Source of the DNA: Lysobacter avium
Lineage (GTDB): Bacteria; Pseudomonadota; Gammaproteobacteria; Xanthomonadales; Xanthomonadaceae
Direction of reading: 5' to 3'
DNA length: 64,000 nucleotides
Assembly (NCBI RefSeq): GCF_015209745.1
Contig: NZ_CP063657.1
Location: 930,001 to 994,000 of the forward strand
Shown here: positions 29,525 through 39,936 of the stretch, one piece after another
Layout of the letters: each line of letters starts with the position of its first letter
Numbering within the stretch: position 1 is the stretch's first letter
Notes under the pieces: model-generated
What the model saw: the letters and a program-made list of their open reading frames with translations, nothing else
Database searches by the model: none
Told to the model about the DNA's origin: nothing
Program-made: the position numbers and the translations under genes

Positions 29525-30892
29525 ATGTTCGAATCCCTGACCCAGCGCCTGTCCGGCACCATCGAGCGGTTGCGTGGCCGCGGCCGCCTGTCGGAGGAGA
29601 ACATCCGCGAATCGCTGCGCGAGGTGCGCATAGCCCTGCTGGAAGCCGACGTGGCGTTGCCGGTCGTGCAGGCGCTGATCGAGCGGATCAAGGTGCGCGC
29701 GGTGGGTCAGGAAGTGCTCAAGTCGCTGACCCCGGGGCAGGCGCTGATCAAGGTCGTGCGCGACGAGATGACCGCGGTGATGGGCTCGCAGGCCAACGAG
29801 CTCAACCTCAACGTGCCTGCACCGGCGGTGATCCTGATGGCCGGCCTGCAGGGCGCGGGCAAGACCACCACCACCGCCAAACTGGCCAAGCACCTCAAGG
29901 ACAAGCGCAAGAAGAAGGTCATGGTGGTCAGCGCCGACGTCTACCGGCCGGCCGCGATCGAGCAGTTGAAGACCCTCGCCGAGCAGGTCGAGGTCACCTT
30001 CTTCCCGTCCAGCACCGACCAGAAGCCCGAAGCGATCGTGCGCGCCGCGATCGAGGACGCGCGCAAGTCCTTCATCGACGTGCTTATCGTCGATACCGCC
30101 GGTCGCCTCGCGATCGACGAGGCGATGATGGCCGAGATCCAGGCCCTGCACGCGGCGGTGAACCCGGTGGAGACGCTGTTTGTGGTCGATTCGATGACCG
30201 GCCAGGACGCGGCGACCACGGCCAAGGCCTTTGGAGAAGCGTTGCCGTTGACCGGCGTCGTGCTGACCAAGACCGACGGCGACGCACGCGGCGGCGCCGC
30301 GCTGAGCGTGCGCTACATCACCGGCAAACCGATCAAGTTCATCGGTGTCAGCGAGAAGCCCGACGGTCTGGACGTGTTCCATCCCGACCGGGTGGCCAGC
30401 CGGATCCTCGACATGGGCGACGTGCTCTCGCTGGTGGAGCAGGTCGAGGGCCAGGTCGACCAGGACAAGGCGCAGAAACTCGCCGAGAAGGTCGCCAAGG
30501 GCAAGAAGTTCAACCTGGAGGACATGCGCGACCAGCTCGAGCAGATGCAGAGCATGGGCGGCATCTCCAGCCTGATGGACAAGCTGCCGGGCATGGGCCA
30601 GGTCCCTGATTCGGTGAAGTCGCAGGTGACCGGCAAGGAAGTGCCGCGCCTGGTGGCCATCATCAACTCGATGACCGCCAAGGAGCGCCGCAATCCGGCG
30701 CTGCTGAACGGCTCGCGCCGTGCCCGCATCGCCCGCGGCGCAGGCACCACGCCGGCCGAGGTCAACAAGCTGATGAAGCAGTACCAGCAGATGGAAAAGA
30801 TGATGGGCAAACTCGGCCGCGGCGGTATGAAGGGCATGATGCGCGGCATGAAGGGAATGATGGGCGGACGCGGCGGGATGCCCTTCGGCTGA
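29525..30892 (+). CDS. ffh: signal recognition particle protein Ffh
   Basis: A 455-residue SRP GTPase that binds signal sequences and 4.5S RNA and targets ribosomes to FtsY at the inner membrane. N domain (residues 1-85), G domain with [15 protein letters not shown] at about residues 107-121, [16 protein letters not shown] and [10 protein letters not shown], then the Met-rich M domain with [14 protein letters not shown]. The C-terminus is a Gly/Met repeat ([13 protein letters not shown]). The ATG at 29525 matches the family's MFESLTQRL start. A TATACT at about 29478-29483 may be the -10. Confidence 0.97.
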   Translation: MFESLTQRLSGTIERLRGRGRLSEENIRESLREVRIALLEADVALPVVQALIERIKVRAVGQEVLKSLTPGQALIKVVRDEMTAVMGSQANELNLNVPAPAVILMAGLQGAGKTTTTAKLAKHLKDKRKKKVMVVSADVYRPAAIEQLKTLAEQVEVTFFPSSTDQKPEAIVRAAIEDARKSFIDVLIVDTAGRLAIDEAMMAEIQALHAAVNPVETLFVVDSMTGQDAATTAKAFGEALPLTGVVLTKTDGDARGGAALSVRYITGKPIKFIGVSEKPDGLDVFHPDRVASRILDMGDVLSLVEQVEGQVDQDKAQKLAEKVAKGKKFNLEDMRDQLEQMQSMGGISSLMDKLPGMGQVPDSVKSQVTGKEVPRLVAIINSMTAKERRNPALLNGSRRARIARGAGTTPAEVNKLMKQYQQMEKMMGKLGRGGMKGMMRGMKGMMGGRGGMPFG

Positions 30893-30921
30893 GCCACTTC
30901 CCTTTGCGCTACGCAATCCCC

Positions 30922-30927
30922 TACAAT
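30922..30927 (+). promoter_or_regulatory. probable -10 element of rpsP
   Basis: TACAAT, 54 bases before rpsP, in the context CTACAATTGCAGGCTT, which closely resembles CTACAATTCGCTGCTT before rplS. The -35 region is weak in both. Confidence 0.4.
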
Positions 30928-30980
30928 TGCAGGCTTACCTCGCCATTCCGGCGACTGGGCAACACAGGACATCACAGACC

Positions 30981-31265
30981 ATGGTCAAGATTCGACTGAC
31001 CCGCGGCGGCGCCAAGAAGCGTCCCTTTTATCACATCATCGTTACCGACAGCCGCAGCGCCCGCGACGGCCGCAACATCGAGCGCCTGGGTTTCTACAAC
31101 CCGGTTGCCGCTGGTGGCGAGAAGCGCGTGGAGCTCAACACCGAGCGCGTGAAGCACTGGGTCGGTACCGGCGCGCAGATGTCCGACAAGGTCGCCCTGC
31201 TGTACAAGGAAGCCTTGAAGTCGGCTGATGCTCCGGCCACCGCTACGGCTCCGGCCGCGGCCTGA
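30981..31265 (+). CDS. rpsP: 30S ribosomal protein S16
   Basis: A 94-residue S16 protein with the usual start [19 protein letters not shown] and the [12 protein letters not shown] motif; the Ala/Thr-rich tail beyond residue 80 is typical of this group. It assembles early into the 30S central region. First of rpsP-rimM-trmD-rplS, in the order found in most proteobacteria. Confidence 0.98.
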   Translation: MVKIRLTRGGAKKRPFYHIIVTDSRSARDGRNIERLGFYNPVAAGGEKRVELNTERVKHWVGTGAQMSDKVALLYKEALKSADAPATATAPAAA

Positions 31266-31301
31266 TTTACCGGCGGTGCGCCTGGCGCACTGCCAACCAC
31301 G

Positions 31302-31817
31302 ATGAATGACTCCGGGCACCGCATCCTCCTTGGCAGGGTGCTTGGTGCCCTTGGTCTGCGTGGGGAAGTCAGGATCGAATCCTGGACCGAGCCCCGCGAC
31401 GCCATTTTCCGCTACCAGCCGTGGACCCTGCGCGATGCCCAGGGCAACGAACGTGCGTGCAGCGGCGTGCGCGGCAGGGACACCGGCAAGCACGTGCTCG
31501 CCATCTTCCCCGAGGTGGCAGACCGCGACGCTGCCGAAGCGCTGACCGGGCTTGAGATCCATGTGCCGCGCAGCGCATTGCCGCCGCCGGCGCCCGGCGA
31601 GTATTACTGGGCCGATCTGGAAGGCCTGCGGGTCCGCACCGTCGAGGGTGTCGACCTGGGGCGCGTATCCCACCTGTTTTCTACCGGCGCCAACGACGTG
31701 CTGGTGGCGCGTGACGACGAGCGCGAACGGATGATTCCCTTCGTCCAGCCGCAATACGTCACCGCCATCGACCTGGAGCAGGGACTGGTCACCGTCGATT
31801 GGGACCCCGAGTTCTAG
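31302..31817 (+). CDS. rimM: 16S rRNA processing protein RimM
   Basis: A 171-residue factor for maturation of the 30S head. The N-terminal domain begins [25 protein letters not shown] (in two stretches) and the C-terminal PRC barrel has [12 protein letters not shown] and [10 protein letters not shown]. It lies 36 bases after rpsP and 7 before trmD. Confidence 0.95.
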   Translation: MNDSGHRILLGRVLGALGLRGEVRIESWTEPRDAIFRYQPWTLRDAQGNERACSGVRGRDTGKHVLAIFPEVADRDAAEALTGLEIHVPRSALPPPAPGEYYWADLEGLRVRTVEGVDLGRVSHLFSTGANDVLVARDDERERMIPFVQPQYVTAIDLEQGLVTVDWDPEF

Positions 31818-31824
31818 CGCCGGC

Positions 31825-32580
31825 ATGCGCGTCGATGTCATCAGCCTGTTCCCGGATTTCATTGCCCAGTGCGCCGCCTTTGGCGTGACCGGCCGTGCGG
31901 TCGAGCGGGGCCTGATGTCGCTGCACGGATGGAATCCGCGCGACCATGCGCAGGGCAATTATCGGCGGGTCGATGATCGGCCATTCGGCGGGGGTCCGGG
32001 AATGGTGATGCTGATCGATCCCCTGCGCTCGGCGTTGAGCGCGGCCCGCGCGGCCGACCCGCGGCCGGTGCGGACCATCTACCTGAGCCCCCAGGGTGCG
32101 CCGCTGACCCAGGCAAAAGTGCACGAGCTTGCGGGCCGTGAGCGGCTGCTGCTGTTGTGCGGCCGTTACGAGGGTATCGATGAACGCCTGATTGCCGCCG
32201 AGGTCGACGAGGAACTCTCCATCGGTGATTACGTGCTTTCCGGTGGCGAGCTGGCGGCCGCGGTCGTGGTTGATGCGGTGGCCCGGCTGCAGGAGGGTGC
32301 CTTGAACGACGCCGAGTCCGCCGTCCAGGACAGCTTCGAGGACGGATTTCTCGACTGCCCGCATTACACGCGTCCGGTCTCGCACGAGCTGGGATCGGTG
32401 CCGGAGGTCTTGATGTCGGGCAACCACGGCGACATCGCGCGCTGGCGCCGGCAACAGTCCCTTGTGAGGACGATGCAGCGGCGCCCGGATCTCTTCGACG
32501 AACACGCATTGTCCAAGTCCGACCGGAAGCTGCTGGAGCAGTGGCGCGCCGATCAAGCGGAACCCGATACCGCCAGCTGA
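31825..32580 (+). CDS. trmD: tRNA (guanine-N1-)-methyltransferase
   Basis: A 251-residue SPOUT methyltransferase that makes m1G37 and so guards the reading frame. The start [12 protein letters not shown], the [13 protein letters not shown] loop, the knot region [16 protein letters not shown] and [12 protein letters not shown], and the C-terminal HYTRP are all present. Seven bases separate it from rimM. Confidence 0.97.
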   Translation: MRVDVISLFPDFIAQCAAFGVTGRAVERGLMSLHGWNPRDHAQGNYRRVDDRPFGGGPGMVMLIDPLRSALSAARAADPRPVRTIYLSPQGAPLTQAKVHELAGRERLLLLCGRYEGIDERLIAAEVDEELSIGDYVLSGGELAAAVVVDAVARLQEGALNDAESAVQDSFEDGFLDCPHYTRPVSHELGSVPEVLMSGNHGDIARWRRQQSLVRTMQRRPDLFDEHALSKSDRKLLEQWRADQAEPDTAS

Positions 32581-32673
32581 AGTCGGGATTCGGCGTAGAG
32601 GCGTCACCATCGCGAGCGCTCCGGCCCCGGGCGCCCGTACAGCCAGCACTGGCAATGGTCGACGCATCTCCGC

Positions 32674-32679
32674 TACAAT
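32674..32679 (+). promoter_or_regulatory. probable -10 element of rplS
   Basis: TACAAT, 75 bases before rplS in a 173-base gap, in a context almost the same as the rpsP -10 at 30922. It would give rplS its own promoter in addition to read-through from trmD. No good -35 is visible. Confidence 0.4.
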
Positions 32680-32753
32680 TCGCTGCTTGACACTTCACGC
32701 CAGACGCGGGTCCACGTGCACTCGCGCTACAACTACTCCAACAGGCCGCACCC

Positions 32754-33179
32754 ATGAAGAAGCCCTCGATCCACACGCTGCTGCAAGAATTCGAATCCGA
32801 GCAGGTCACCCGCGAACTGCCCGTCTTCGGCCCCGGCGACACCATCGTCGTCAACGTCAAGGTCAAGGAAGGCACCCGCGAGCGCGTGCAGGCCTATGAG
32901 GGCGTGGTCATCGCGATGAAGAACGCCGGTCTCAATTCCGCGTTCACCGTGCGCAAGATCTCCCACGGCTTCGGTGTGGAGCGCGTTTTCCAGAGCCACA
33001 GCGCGGTCATCGACTCGGTCGAAGTGAAGCGTCGCGGCAAGGTCCGCGCGGGCAAGCTGTACTACCTGCGTGGTCTGGAAGGTCGCAAGGCACGCATCAA
33101 GGAAGACCTGGCCGGTGCCGCCAAGTTCAAGGCCGAGGCGAAAGCCGCTGCCGCCGCTGCTGCGGACACCGCCAAGTAA
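32754..33179 (+). CDS. rplS: 50S ribosomal protein L19
   Basis: A 141-residue L19 at the 30S-50S interface. The fold-defining segments [36 protein letters not shown] and [20 protein letters not shown] (each in one run) are intact; the Ala/Lys-rich C-terminal tail is longer than in E. coli L19 (115 residues). Last gene of the ribosomal group, followed by a terminator. Confidence 0.97.
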   Translation: MKKPSIHTLLQEFESEQVTRELPVFGPGDTIVVNVKVKEGTRERVQAYEGVVIAMKNAGLNSAFTVRKISHGFGVERVFQSHSAVIDSVEVKRRGKVRAGKLYYLRGLEGRKARIKEDLAGAAKFKAEAKAAAAAAADTAK

Positions 33180-33211
33180 TCCATCTGGCGATGATGCATC
33201 CGCTGCACCAC

Positions 33212-33233
33212 AAGGCCGCCTCCGGGCGGCTTT
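33212..33233 (+). terminator. Rho-independent terminator after rplS
   Basis: GCCGCC at 33215-33220 pairs with GGCGGC at 33225-33230 around a 4-base loop and is followed by TTTCGT. It lies 35 bases after the rplS stop. Confidence 0.6.
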
Positions 33234-33291
33234 CGTGTGTGTGCGCGGCGAAGATCGTCGGTGGCCTGCGCGCTTGCTCGAGGGACTGGCG

Positions 33292-33690
33292 ATGACGGAT
33301 TCTTCCGTCACCGTTCGGCTCGACCTGTGGCTGTGGGCGGCGCGGTTCTTCAAGAACCGCACGCTGTCGCGCCAGGCGATCGAAACCGGCAAGGTCGAGG
33401 TCGACGGCCAGCGCCCGAAGGTGTCGCGCGCGGTGCGCATCGATGACGTCCTGCGGGTGACGCGGGGAGAGGAAACCTTCGAGGTCACCGTGCTGGCGCT
33501 CGCCAGCAAGCGCGGCTCTGCGACTGTCGCGCAGGGCCTGTATCGCGAGTCCGAGGAGTCAAAGCTCGCGCGCGAAGAGGCGAGCGCGATGCGCGCGGCT
33601 GCGCGCGTCGGCTACGAGGCACCCAGGACAAAACCCGACAAACGCGCCCGGCGACTGATCCGTGCGCTGGGCGATATCGACGCGCTGTGA
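33292..33690 (+). CDS. hslR: heat shock protein 15 (S4 domain RNA-binding protein)
   Basis: A 132-residue S4-domain protein. RLDLWLWAARFFKNRTLSRQ and VEVDGQRPKVSRAVRIDDVL form the S4 fold and a basic C-terminal tail (PRTKPDKRARRLIR) follows, as in Hsp15. In E. coli Hsp15 binds free 50S subunits carrying nascent chains after heat shock and aids recycling. The ATG at 33292 matches family starts; the open frame upstream overlaps the end of rplS and is not coding. Confidence 0.9.
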   Translation: MTDSSVTVRLDLWLWAARFFKNRTLSRQAIETGKVEVDGQRPKVSRAVRIDDVLRVTRGEETFEVTVLALASKRGSATVAQGLYRESEESKLAREEASAMRAAARVGYEAPRTKPDKRARRLIRALGDIDAL

Positions 33691-33719
33691 CTCCCGTCGG
33701 GCGGCGAGCAGTCAGCCGC

Positions 33720-34310
33720 TCAAGTCCGGTTCCCAAAGATCGAGCCGCCGAGTTTCATCAGGTCGGACAGTCCCAGCTGCCCATCGCCATCCTGGTCCAG
33801 CACTGCGCCCAGCAAGCCGCCGCCGATCCCGCCTTGCTGCCGGATTTCCTGGTGTTCCTGTCCGAGCAGGCCTCCAAGCGCCTGGGGTGAGCCAGCCTTT
33901 GTGCTGGCCTGACGAGCGAGATAGGCCATCACCAGCGGCGCGAGCATCTTCAACAGTGATCCTGCGCGGTCGCCGTCAAGGCCGGTCGCCGCCCCGAGAC
34001 CCTGCGCTGCCGGCTGTTGCCTGCTTCCGAAAATGTGGCCCAGGATGTCGTTGCCATCGCCGCCGCCGCCCATGACCGAGCCAAGAACGCTGCCCATGTC
34101 CAGCCCGGCGTGGTCGCGTTGCAGGGCGCCGAGGAGTTGCTGGGCGCCGTCGTCGCGGCTGGCGTTGCGTCCCAGTGCGCCCATCAGCAGCGGAAGGGCG
34201 GCGGCTATCGCGCCTGAGGTCTGTTGAGGGGTCAGGCCAAGCTGCCGGCCGATGCCGGACATGGGCTCGCCTTGCAGTTGCTGCATCAGATCGTTGGTGA
34301 GAGTCGTCAT
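33720..34310 (-). CDS. DUF937 (YidB-like) family protein
   Basis: A 196-residue protein with the DUF937 pattern: an N-terminal helix-rich part (LTNDLMQQLQGEPMSGIGRQLG, split around residue 15), then many Gly/Gln-rich stretches such as GGLLGQEHQEIRQQGG and a C-terminal DQDGDGQLGLSDLMKLGGSIFG, which resembles an EF-hand calcium loop. Function is unknown. It is convergent with hslR and is transcribed alone. Confidence 0.85.
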   Translation of the reverse strand: MTTLTNDLMQQLQGEPMSGIGRQLGLTPQQTSGAIAAALPLLMGALGRNASRDDGAQQLLGALQRDHAGLDMGSVLGSVMGGGGDGNDILGHIFGSRQQPAAQGLGAATGLDGDRAGSLLKMLAPLVMAYLARQASTKAGSPQALGGLLGQEHQEIRQQGGIGGGLLGAVLDQDGDGQLGLSDLMKLGGSIFGNRT

Positions 34311-34370
34311 TGAGGTCGACCTTTTTCGCGGGTGTGGATCAGGATAGACCGCGGGCGGTCATGACGATGC

Positions 34371-37025
34371 TCACGCCAAAGCCTTCATCCGGTACAGCGC
34401 CTCCAGCGCCTGGCGCGGCGTCAATTCGTCAGGATCGAGCTTGGCCAATGCGTCCAGCGCTGCCGATGAGGGCGCGAACAGGCCGATCTGCTGGGGCTGG
34501 TCCAGGGCCGCCGCCGTCATCGCAGGCTTCGGCGCATCCCGGCTCTGCTGCTCCAGCTCCGCCAAGCGGCCACGTGCCTGACCGATCACCTCGCGCGGCA
34601 GGCCGGCGAGCGCGGCCACCTGCAAACCGAAGCTGCGGTTCGCCGGGCCGTCCTTGACCGCATGCATGAACACCAGGGTGTCGCCGTGCTCGCGATCGTG
34701 GTGCTCGACGGCGTCCAGGTGGACGTTGGCGATGCCGGTCCCGGGCTCGGCCAACGTCGTCAGTTCGAAATAGTGGGTGGCGAACAGGGTCCAGGCCCGG
34801 TTGTGGTGGGCAAGGTGGCGGGCGCAGGCTTCGGCCAGTGCAAGTCCGTCGTAGGTCGAGGTGCCGCGCCCGATCTCGTCCATCAGCACGAGTGACTGAT
34901 CGGTGGCGTGATGCAGGATGTAGCTGGTCTCGCTCATCTCGACCATGAAGGTCGACTGGCCCTTGGCCAGGTCATCGCCGGCGCCGATCCGGGTCAGGAT
35001 GCGGTCGATCGGGCCGATTACGGCGCGCGAGGCCGGTACGAAGCTGCCGATGTGCGCCAGCAGCACGATCAGCGCGTTCTGGCGCATGTAGGTGCTCTTG
35101 CCGCCCATGTTCGGGCCGGTGATCACGAGCATGCGGCGGTCGTCGTGCATCACGAGGTCGTTGGGCTCGAAGGGCTCGCTGCGCACCGCTTCCACCACCG
35201 GGTGACGGCCGCGTTCGATGGCGATGCCGGGTTCGCCAGTCAGCTGTGGCCTGGACCAGTCCAGCGCCTGCGCCCGTTCGGCCAGGCAGGCCAGAACGTC
35301 CAGCTCCGCCAGCGCGGCGGCGCATCGCTTCAGGGGTTCCAACTGCTCGCCGAGGGTGTCCAGCAATTGCTCGTAGAGCAGGCGCTCGCGGGTGAGCGCA
35401 CGTTCGCGGGCCGAGAGGACCTTGTCCTCGAAAGCCTTCAACTCCTCGGTGATGTAGCGCTCGGCGTTGGTCAGGGTCTGGCGCCGGGTGTAATGGGTGG
35501 GCGCCTTGGCGGCGTGGGCCTTGCTGACTTCCAAGTAGTAGCCATGCACGCGGTTGTAGCCGACCTTGAGCGTCGGGATGCCGCTGGCCTCGCGCTCGCG
35601 GCTTTCGAGGTCGATCAGGTACTGGTCGGCGGTGCTCGAAAGGGTGCGCAGTTCGTCGAGCTCGGTGTCGTAGCCGCTGGCAAAGATGCCGCCGTCGCGG
35701 GCGAGGACCGGCGGCTGGTCAACGAGCGCCGACGCGAGCAGGTGGGCATGGTCGGCGTGCTCGCCCAGCTCGGCCGAGAGGCGATCCAGCAAGGGGGAGT
35801 CCAGGGGTTCGAGGCCTTTGCGCACCTCCGGCAGCATGGCCAGACCATCGCGCAGGGTGGACAGGTCGCGGGGACGGGCACTGCGCAGGGCGATCCGGGT
35901 CAGGATCCGCTCCAAGTCACCCAGCGCGCGGAAGTGCGTGCGCAGGGTCTCCCCGGCAGGACCGGACAGTGTCTCGACCGCATGGTGCCGCCGGCGGAGG
36001 ATGTCGTGATCGCGCAACGGCCGGTGCAGCCAGCGTCGCAGCAGGCGGCCGCCCATCGGCGTGACCGAGGTGTCCAGCACGCCCAACAGGGTGTGCTTGC
36101 TGTCGCCATCCATGCGCGAGTCAAGCTCCAGATGGCGGCGGGTGGGTGCGTTCATCGCGATCGCGCCATCGCCCGATTCCACCGCGATCGCCGTCAGATG
36201 CGGCAGGCGCTGCTTCTGGGTTTCCTCGACATAGCCGAGCAGGGCGGACGCGGCAGCAATCGCCAGCGGCTTGTCTTCCAGGCCGAAGGCGGACAGATCG
36301 TGCAGGCCGAAGAACTTCAGCAACTGGCGGCGGCCGCTGTCGGCGTCGAACAGCCACGGCGGCCGAACGCGCACGCCGTGGCGCTCGCCGACGAAAGCCG
36401 GCCAGCCGTCCTCATCCGCGCACAGCAACTCTGCCGGCTCCAGGCGTGCCAATTCGGCCTCCAGGGCGTCCTCGCTGGCGACCTCGTTGACCAGGAAGCG
36501 CCCGCCGGCGAGGTCCGCCCAGGCGATTCCATAACCGGTTTTCCCACGCGAGACCGCAAGCAGGAGGGTGTCGCGGCGCTCACTCAGCAGCGCCTCGTCG
36601 GTGACCGTGCCCGGAGTGACGATGCGCACCACCTTGCGCTCGACCAAGCCCTTGCTGGTGGCCGGATCGCCGATCTGCTCGCAGATGGCGACCGACTCGC
36701 CCAGGGCGACCAGGCGGGCCAGATATCCTTCCGCAGCGTGATGCGGGACGCCGGCCATCGGGATCGGCTGGCCGGCGGAATTACCACGCTGGGTCAGGGT
36801 GATGTCCAGCAGACGCGCCGCCTTGCGCGCATCGTCGTAGAACAGCTCGTAGAAATCGCCCATGCGGAAGAACAGCAGCACGTCGGGATGCGCGGCTTTT
36901 TCCCGGAAGAACTGGCGCATCAGCGGGGTGTGCTCGGTGGGTGTGTCCTTCAGGTCACCTTCCGTCGTGGCGTCAGTCACTGGCTGGCTTCTCCGGGCGA
37001 GGTATGGCTTCGAGTGGGGCGTCAT
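34371..37025 (-). CDS. mutS: DNA mismatch repair protein MutS
   Basis: An 884-residue mismatch-recognition ATPase. The mismatch-binding FYELF (Phe-X-Glu) is in [15 protein letters not shown], followed by connector, lever and clamp domains, then the ATPase with [28 protein letters not shown] and FATHYFELT. The N-terminus has a basic extension before [11 protein letters not shown]; the ATG at 37025 is used here, though a GTG two codons earlier and one inside the extension (VTDATTEG) are possible. Transcribed alone, divergent from the epimerase gene. Confidence 0.96.
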   Translation of the reverse strand: MTPHSKPYLARRSQPVTDATTEGDLKDTPTEHTPLMRQFFREKAAHPDVLLFFRMGDFYELFYDDARKAARLLDITLTQRGNSAGQPIPMAGVPHHAAEGYLARLVALGESVAICEQIGDPATSKGLVERKVVRIVTPGTVTDEALLSERRDTLLLAVSRGKTGYGIAWADLAGGRFLVNEVASEDALEAELARLEPAELLCADEDGWPAFVGERHGVRVRPPWLFDADSGRRQLLKFFGLHDLSAFGLEDKPLAIAAASALLGYVEETQKQRLPHLTAIAVESGDGAIAMNAPTRRHLELDSRMDGDSKHTLLGVLDTSVTPMGGRLLRRWLHRPLRDHDILRRRHHAVETLSGPAGETLRTHFRALGDLERILTRIALRSARPRDLSTLRDGLAMLPEVRKGLEPLDSPLLDRLSAELGEHADHAHLLASALVDQPPVLARDGGIFASGYDTELDELRTLSSTADQYLIDLESREREASGIPTLKVGYNRVHGYYLEVSKAHAAKAPTHYTRRQTLTNAERYITEELKAFEDKVLSARERALTRERLLYEQLLDTLGEQLEPLKRCAAALAELDVLACLAERAQALDWSRPQLTGEPGIAIERGRHPVVEAVRSEPFEPNDLVMHDDRRMLVITGPNMGGKSTYMRQNALIVLLAHIGSFVPASRAVIGPIDRILTRIGAGDDLAKGQSTFMVEMSETSYILHHATDQSLVLMDEIGRGTSTYDGLALAEACARHLAHHNRAWTLFATHYFELTTLAEPGTGIANVHLDAVEHHDREHGDTLVFMHAVKDGPANRSFGLQVAALAGLPREVIGQARGRLAELEQQSRDAPKPAMTAAALDQPQQIGLFAPSSAALDALAKLDPDELTPRQALEALYRMKALA

Positions 37026-37084
37026 TCTCACGCGTTTGCGGGGGGTGTGGCCATGGTTGTCGTGGCCACTGTTACGTGGGACGC

Positions 37085-37172
37085 GACCTGCAGGCCTTCC
37101 GGGCGAATGTCCCCCGGCCCTCGCCTGCGGCGAGTGCCTCCTCCTTTACTTCGCCCCGAAGGCCTGCAGGTC
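37085..37172. repeat. covarying hairpin element, copy A
   Basis: Outer arms 37085-37107 and 37150-37172 are inverted copies (22 of 23 bases). Inside are GCGAATGTCCCCCGGC, a small hairpin (CTCGCC-TGC-GGCGAG, 37120-37134) and GTGCCTCCTCCTTTACTTCG. Copy B at 39937-40020 keeps the inner boxes but has different arms that still pair. The element fills most of the 295-base gap between mutS and the epimerase gene; the rest of the gap holds a 7-bp hairpin (37047-37053 with 37063-37069) and no evident gene. Confidence 0.8.
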
Positions 37173-37320
37173 CCATTGATACTGTCGGTTCTGCGCTCGG
37201 CAACCGCCGCGATGCTGCAACGACCCGGCACCCGGCCACCCCGCACATGCGCGGTGTTTGGCGTTCGGACCATCTATGATGCATGGTTTCCCGCCCTCCG
37301 CGGGCCAATGTGGAACCTCC

Positions 37321-38328
37321 ATGAAAGTGCTTGTGACCGGCACCGCCGGTTTCATCGGCTCCCATCTCGCCATGCGCCTGCTGGAGCGCGGCGATGAGGT
37401 GGTCGGCTTCGACAATCTCAGCGACTACTACGACGTGACCCTGAAGCAGGCGCGACTGGCGCGCTTCATGGACCATCCCGGTTACACCCACATCCAGGCC
37501 GATCTCGCCGACCGCGAGGCGGTGGAAAGCGCATTTGCGACTCACACGCCGCAACGCGTCGTGAATCTGGCTGCGCAGGCCGGTGTGCGCTATGCGGCGC
37601 AGAACCCGCACGTCTATGTGTCCAGCAACGTCACCGGCTTCCTGCACATCCTCGAGGGCTGTCGCCACCACGGTGTCGAGCATCTGGTGTTCGCGTCCAC
37701 CAGCTCGGTCTACGGCGCCAACACCACGATGCCGTTCTCCGAGCATCAGTCGACCGAGCATCCGTTGACGCTTTACGCGGCGACCAAGAAAGCCAACGAG
37801 ATGATGGCGCACAGCTACGCGCACCTCTACGGCATCCCCAGCACCGGCCTGCGGTTCTTCACCGTGTACGGGCCGTGGGGCCGGCCGGACATGGCGCTGT
37901 TCCTGTTCACCAGGGCGATCCTCGCCGGCGAGCCGATCAAGGTGTTCAACCACGGCCACCACAAGCGCAGCTTCACCTACGTGGATGACATCGTGGAGGG
38001 CGTGATCCGCAGCCTGGACCATCCGCCGGTTGCCAACCCTGCGTGGAATGCCGCCGCGCCCGATCCGGCGACCAGCAACGCTCCGTACCGCCTGTTCAAC
38101 ATCGGCAACGAGAGCACGGTCGAGCTGCTTCGCTATATCGAAGTGCTGGAGCAGTGCCTGGGTCGGAAAGCGCAGATGGAACTGCTGCCGCTGCAGGCCG
38201 GCGACGTGCCCGATACCGAGGCCGACGTGTCCGAGCTGATCAAGGCGGTGGATTACCGGCCGCAGGTCTCGGTGGAGACTGGCGTGGCGAATTTCGTCGA
38301 TTGGTACCGCGACTACTACAGGGTCTGA
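37321..38328 (+). CDS. NAD-dependent nucleotide-sugar epimerase (UDP-glucuronate 4-epimerase type)
   Basis: A 335-residue extended short-chain dehydrogenase. The NAD site is [13 protein letters not shown], the active-site Ser/Thr region is [17 protein letters not shown] and the catalytic Tyr-Lys is YAATKKANE. The [18 protein letters not shown] segment and the loop [13 protein letters not shown] match bacterial UDP-glucuronate 4-epimerases (LspL/Gla type), which supply UDP-galacturonate for polysaccharides. There are no other sugar genes beside it, so the exact substrate is not fixed. Starts at ATG 37321, preceded by repeat element copy A. Confidence 0.9.
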   Translation: MKVLVTGTAGFIGSHLAMRLLERGDEVVGFDNLSDYYDVTLKQARLARFMDHPGYTHIQADLADREAVESAFATHTPQRVVNLAAQAGVRYAAQNPHVYVSSNVTGFLHILEGCRHHGVEHLVFASTSSVYGANTTMPFSEHQSTEHPLTLYAATKKANEMMAHSYAHLYGIPSTGLRFFTVYGPWGRPDMALFLFTRAILAGEPIKVFNHGHHKRSFTYVDDIVEGVIRSLDHPPVANPAWNAAAPDPATSNAPYRLFNIGNESTVELLRYIEVLEQCLGRKAQMELLPLQAGDVPDTEADVSELIKAVDYRPQVSVETGVANFVDWYRDYYRV

Positions 38329-38433
38329 ACCGCCCACGCGTCGGCTGACGGCAGACCGCGGGTTCCACCGCGGATCTCCCGCGGTGCGACAGGGGGCCGC
38401 TAAAGTGGCGTCCCGCCCGTTTCGATGCCGCCC

Positions 38434-39849
38434 ATGTCCTTCGCCAGCAAATCGTCCGCCAAGTCCGCCGCCAAGGCGAAGATCGCCTACGTCTGCTCGG
38501 AATGCGGCTCCGACCACAACAAGTGGCAGGGGCAGTGCGCGGACTGCGGTGAGTGGAACACGCTGGCCGAGTTCGTGATCGAGTCGGCCGCAGCGCAGAA
38601 AAGTGCGGCTCCGGCGCGTCGCAGCGGCTGGGCAGGCAAGGTCGATCCGCCCAAGGTCACCGCGCTCAAGGACGTCAGCCACTCGGGCGAGTCGCGCGTC
38701 TCCACCGGCATCGGTGAGCTGGACCGTGTCCTGGGCGGTGGCATGGTGGCCGGCTCGGTGGTGCTGGTGGGCGGCGATCCAGGGATCGGCAAGTCGACGC
38801 TGCTGTTGCAGGCGGTGTCGAAGATGGCCGAGTCACTGCCCGCGCTCTACGTGACGGGCGAGGAATCACTGGCCCAGGTCGCCGCTCGCGGCGCGCGTCT
38901 TGGCCTGTCGCTGGACGGCGTCAACGCGCTGGCAGAAACCGGCGTGGAGCGGATTCTCGAGCAGGCGGTTGCCACATCGCCGCGTCTGCTGGTCGCCGAC
39001 TCCATCCAGACCCTGTGGACCGAGTCGCTGACCGCCGCCCCCGGCTCGGTCAGCCAGGTCCGTGAAAGCGCGGCGCGGCTGGTGCGCTACGCCAAGGAAA
39101 CCGGCACCGCGGTGTTCCTGGTCGGCCACGTGACCAAGGAAGGCGGAATCGCCGGTCCGCGCGTGCTGGAGCACATGGTTGATGCAGTGCTGTACTTCGA
39201 GGGCGAATCGGGTAGCCGGTTCCGGGTCCTGAGGGCGTTCAAGAACCGCTTCGGCGCGGTCAACGAACTGGGCGTGTTCGCGATGGGCGACAAGGGCCTG
39301 CGTGAGGTGTCGAATCCCTCGGCGATCTTCCTCTCCGGCAGTGTTGCCGCCCAGCCGGGCAGCTGCGTGATGGTGACCCGCGAGGGCACACGGCCTTTGC
39401 TGGTCGAGGTGCAGGCGCTGGTGGACGCCTCGCCGCTGTCCAACCCGCGCCGGGTGGCCGTCGGCATGGAAGGAAACCGGCTGGCGATGCTGTTGGCGGT
39501 CCTGCACCGGCATGCCGGAGTCGGGGTGGGAGACCAGGACGTATTCGTGAACATCGTTGGCGGCATCCGCGTGCAGGAGACCGCCGCCGACCTGCCGGTA
39601 TTGCTGGCGGTGCTGTCGAGTCTTCGTGACCGGCCGCTGGCGGAGAAGACGATTGCCTTCGGCGAGGTCGGACTGTCAGGCGAGATCCGCCCCGTCCCGA
39701 ACGGCGAAGACCGCCTGAAAGAGGCGGCCACCCACGGCTTCAAGCGCGCGATCGTGCCCAAGGGCAACGCGCCACGCAGCGGGAAGATAGGCGCGATGGA
39801 AGTGATTGCGGTGGAGCGCCTGGCGGAGGCGGTTGAGGCCGCGGGCTGA
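38434..39849 (+). CDS. radA: DNA repair protein RadA
   Basis: A 471-residue RecA-like helicase that promotes branch migration in homologous recombination. N-terminal zinc finger CSECGSDHNKWQGQCADC, Walker A GGDPGIGKSTLL at about residues 114-125, the RadA-specific KNRFGAVNELGVF motif and a C-terminal Lon-like domain (VNIVGGIRVQETAADLPVLLA). The ATG at 38434 is chosen; an ATG three codons earlier is equally possible. The last codon and stop form the beginning of a 42-base tandem repeat. Confidence 0.96.
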   Translation: MSFASKSSAKSAAKAKIAYVCSECGSDHNKWQGQCADCGEWNTLAEFVIESAAAQKSAAPARRSGWAGKVDPPKVTALKDVSHSGESRVSTGIGELDRVLGGGMVAGSVVLVGGDPGIGKSTLLLQAVSKMAESLPALYVTGEESLAQVAARGARLGLSLDGVNALAETGVERILEQAVATSPRLLVADSIQTLWTESLTAAPGSVSQVRESAARLVRYAKETGTAVFLVGHVTKEGGIAGPRVLEHMVDAVLYFEGESGSRFRVLRAFKNRFGAVNELGVFAMGDKGLREVSNPSAIFLSGSVAAQPGSCVMVTREGTRPLLVEVQALVDASPLSNPRRVAVGMEGNRLAMLLAVLHRHAGVGVGDQDVFVNIVGGIRVQETAADLPVLLAVLSSLRDRPLAEKTIAFGEVGLSGEIRPVPNGEDRLKEAATHGFKRAIVPKGNAPRSGKIGAMEVIAVERLAEAVEAAG

Positions 39850-39929
39850 GGGCGGGTAGAGCTCTGCGCTTCTTGGTTGCAGGGGGGCTGAGGGCGGGTA
39901 GAGCTCTGCGCTTATTGATTGCGGGGGGG
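39846..39929. repeat. two-copy 42-base tandem repeat over the radA stop codon
   Basis: CTGAGGGCGGGTAGAGCTCTGCGCTT and the following G-rich tail occur twice with a period of 42 (39846-39887 and 39888-39929), differing at a few positions. The radA stop TGA lies in the first copy and the second copy carries the same TGA. This is the first part of the 310-base gap between radA and sodB. Confidence 0.85.
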
Positions 39930-39936
39930 GGGCGGA

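Noticed and set aside
34908..37397. Open frame of 829 codons on the plus strand
   Set aside because: Antisense to mutS, whose motifs are complete on the other strand; the plus-strand product is rich in Gln, Arg and Gly and resembles no family.
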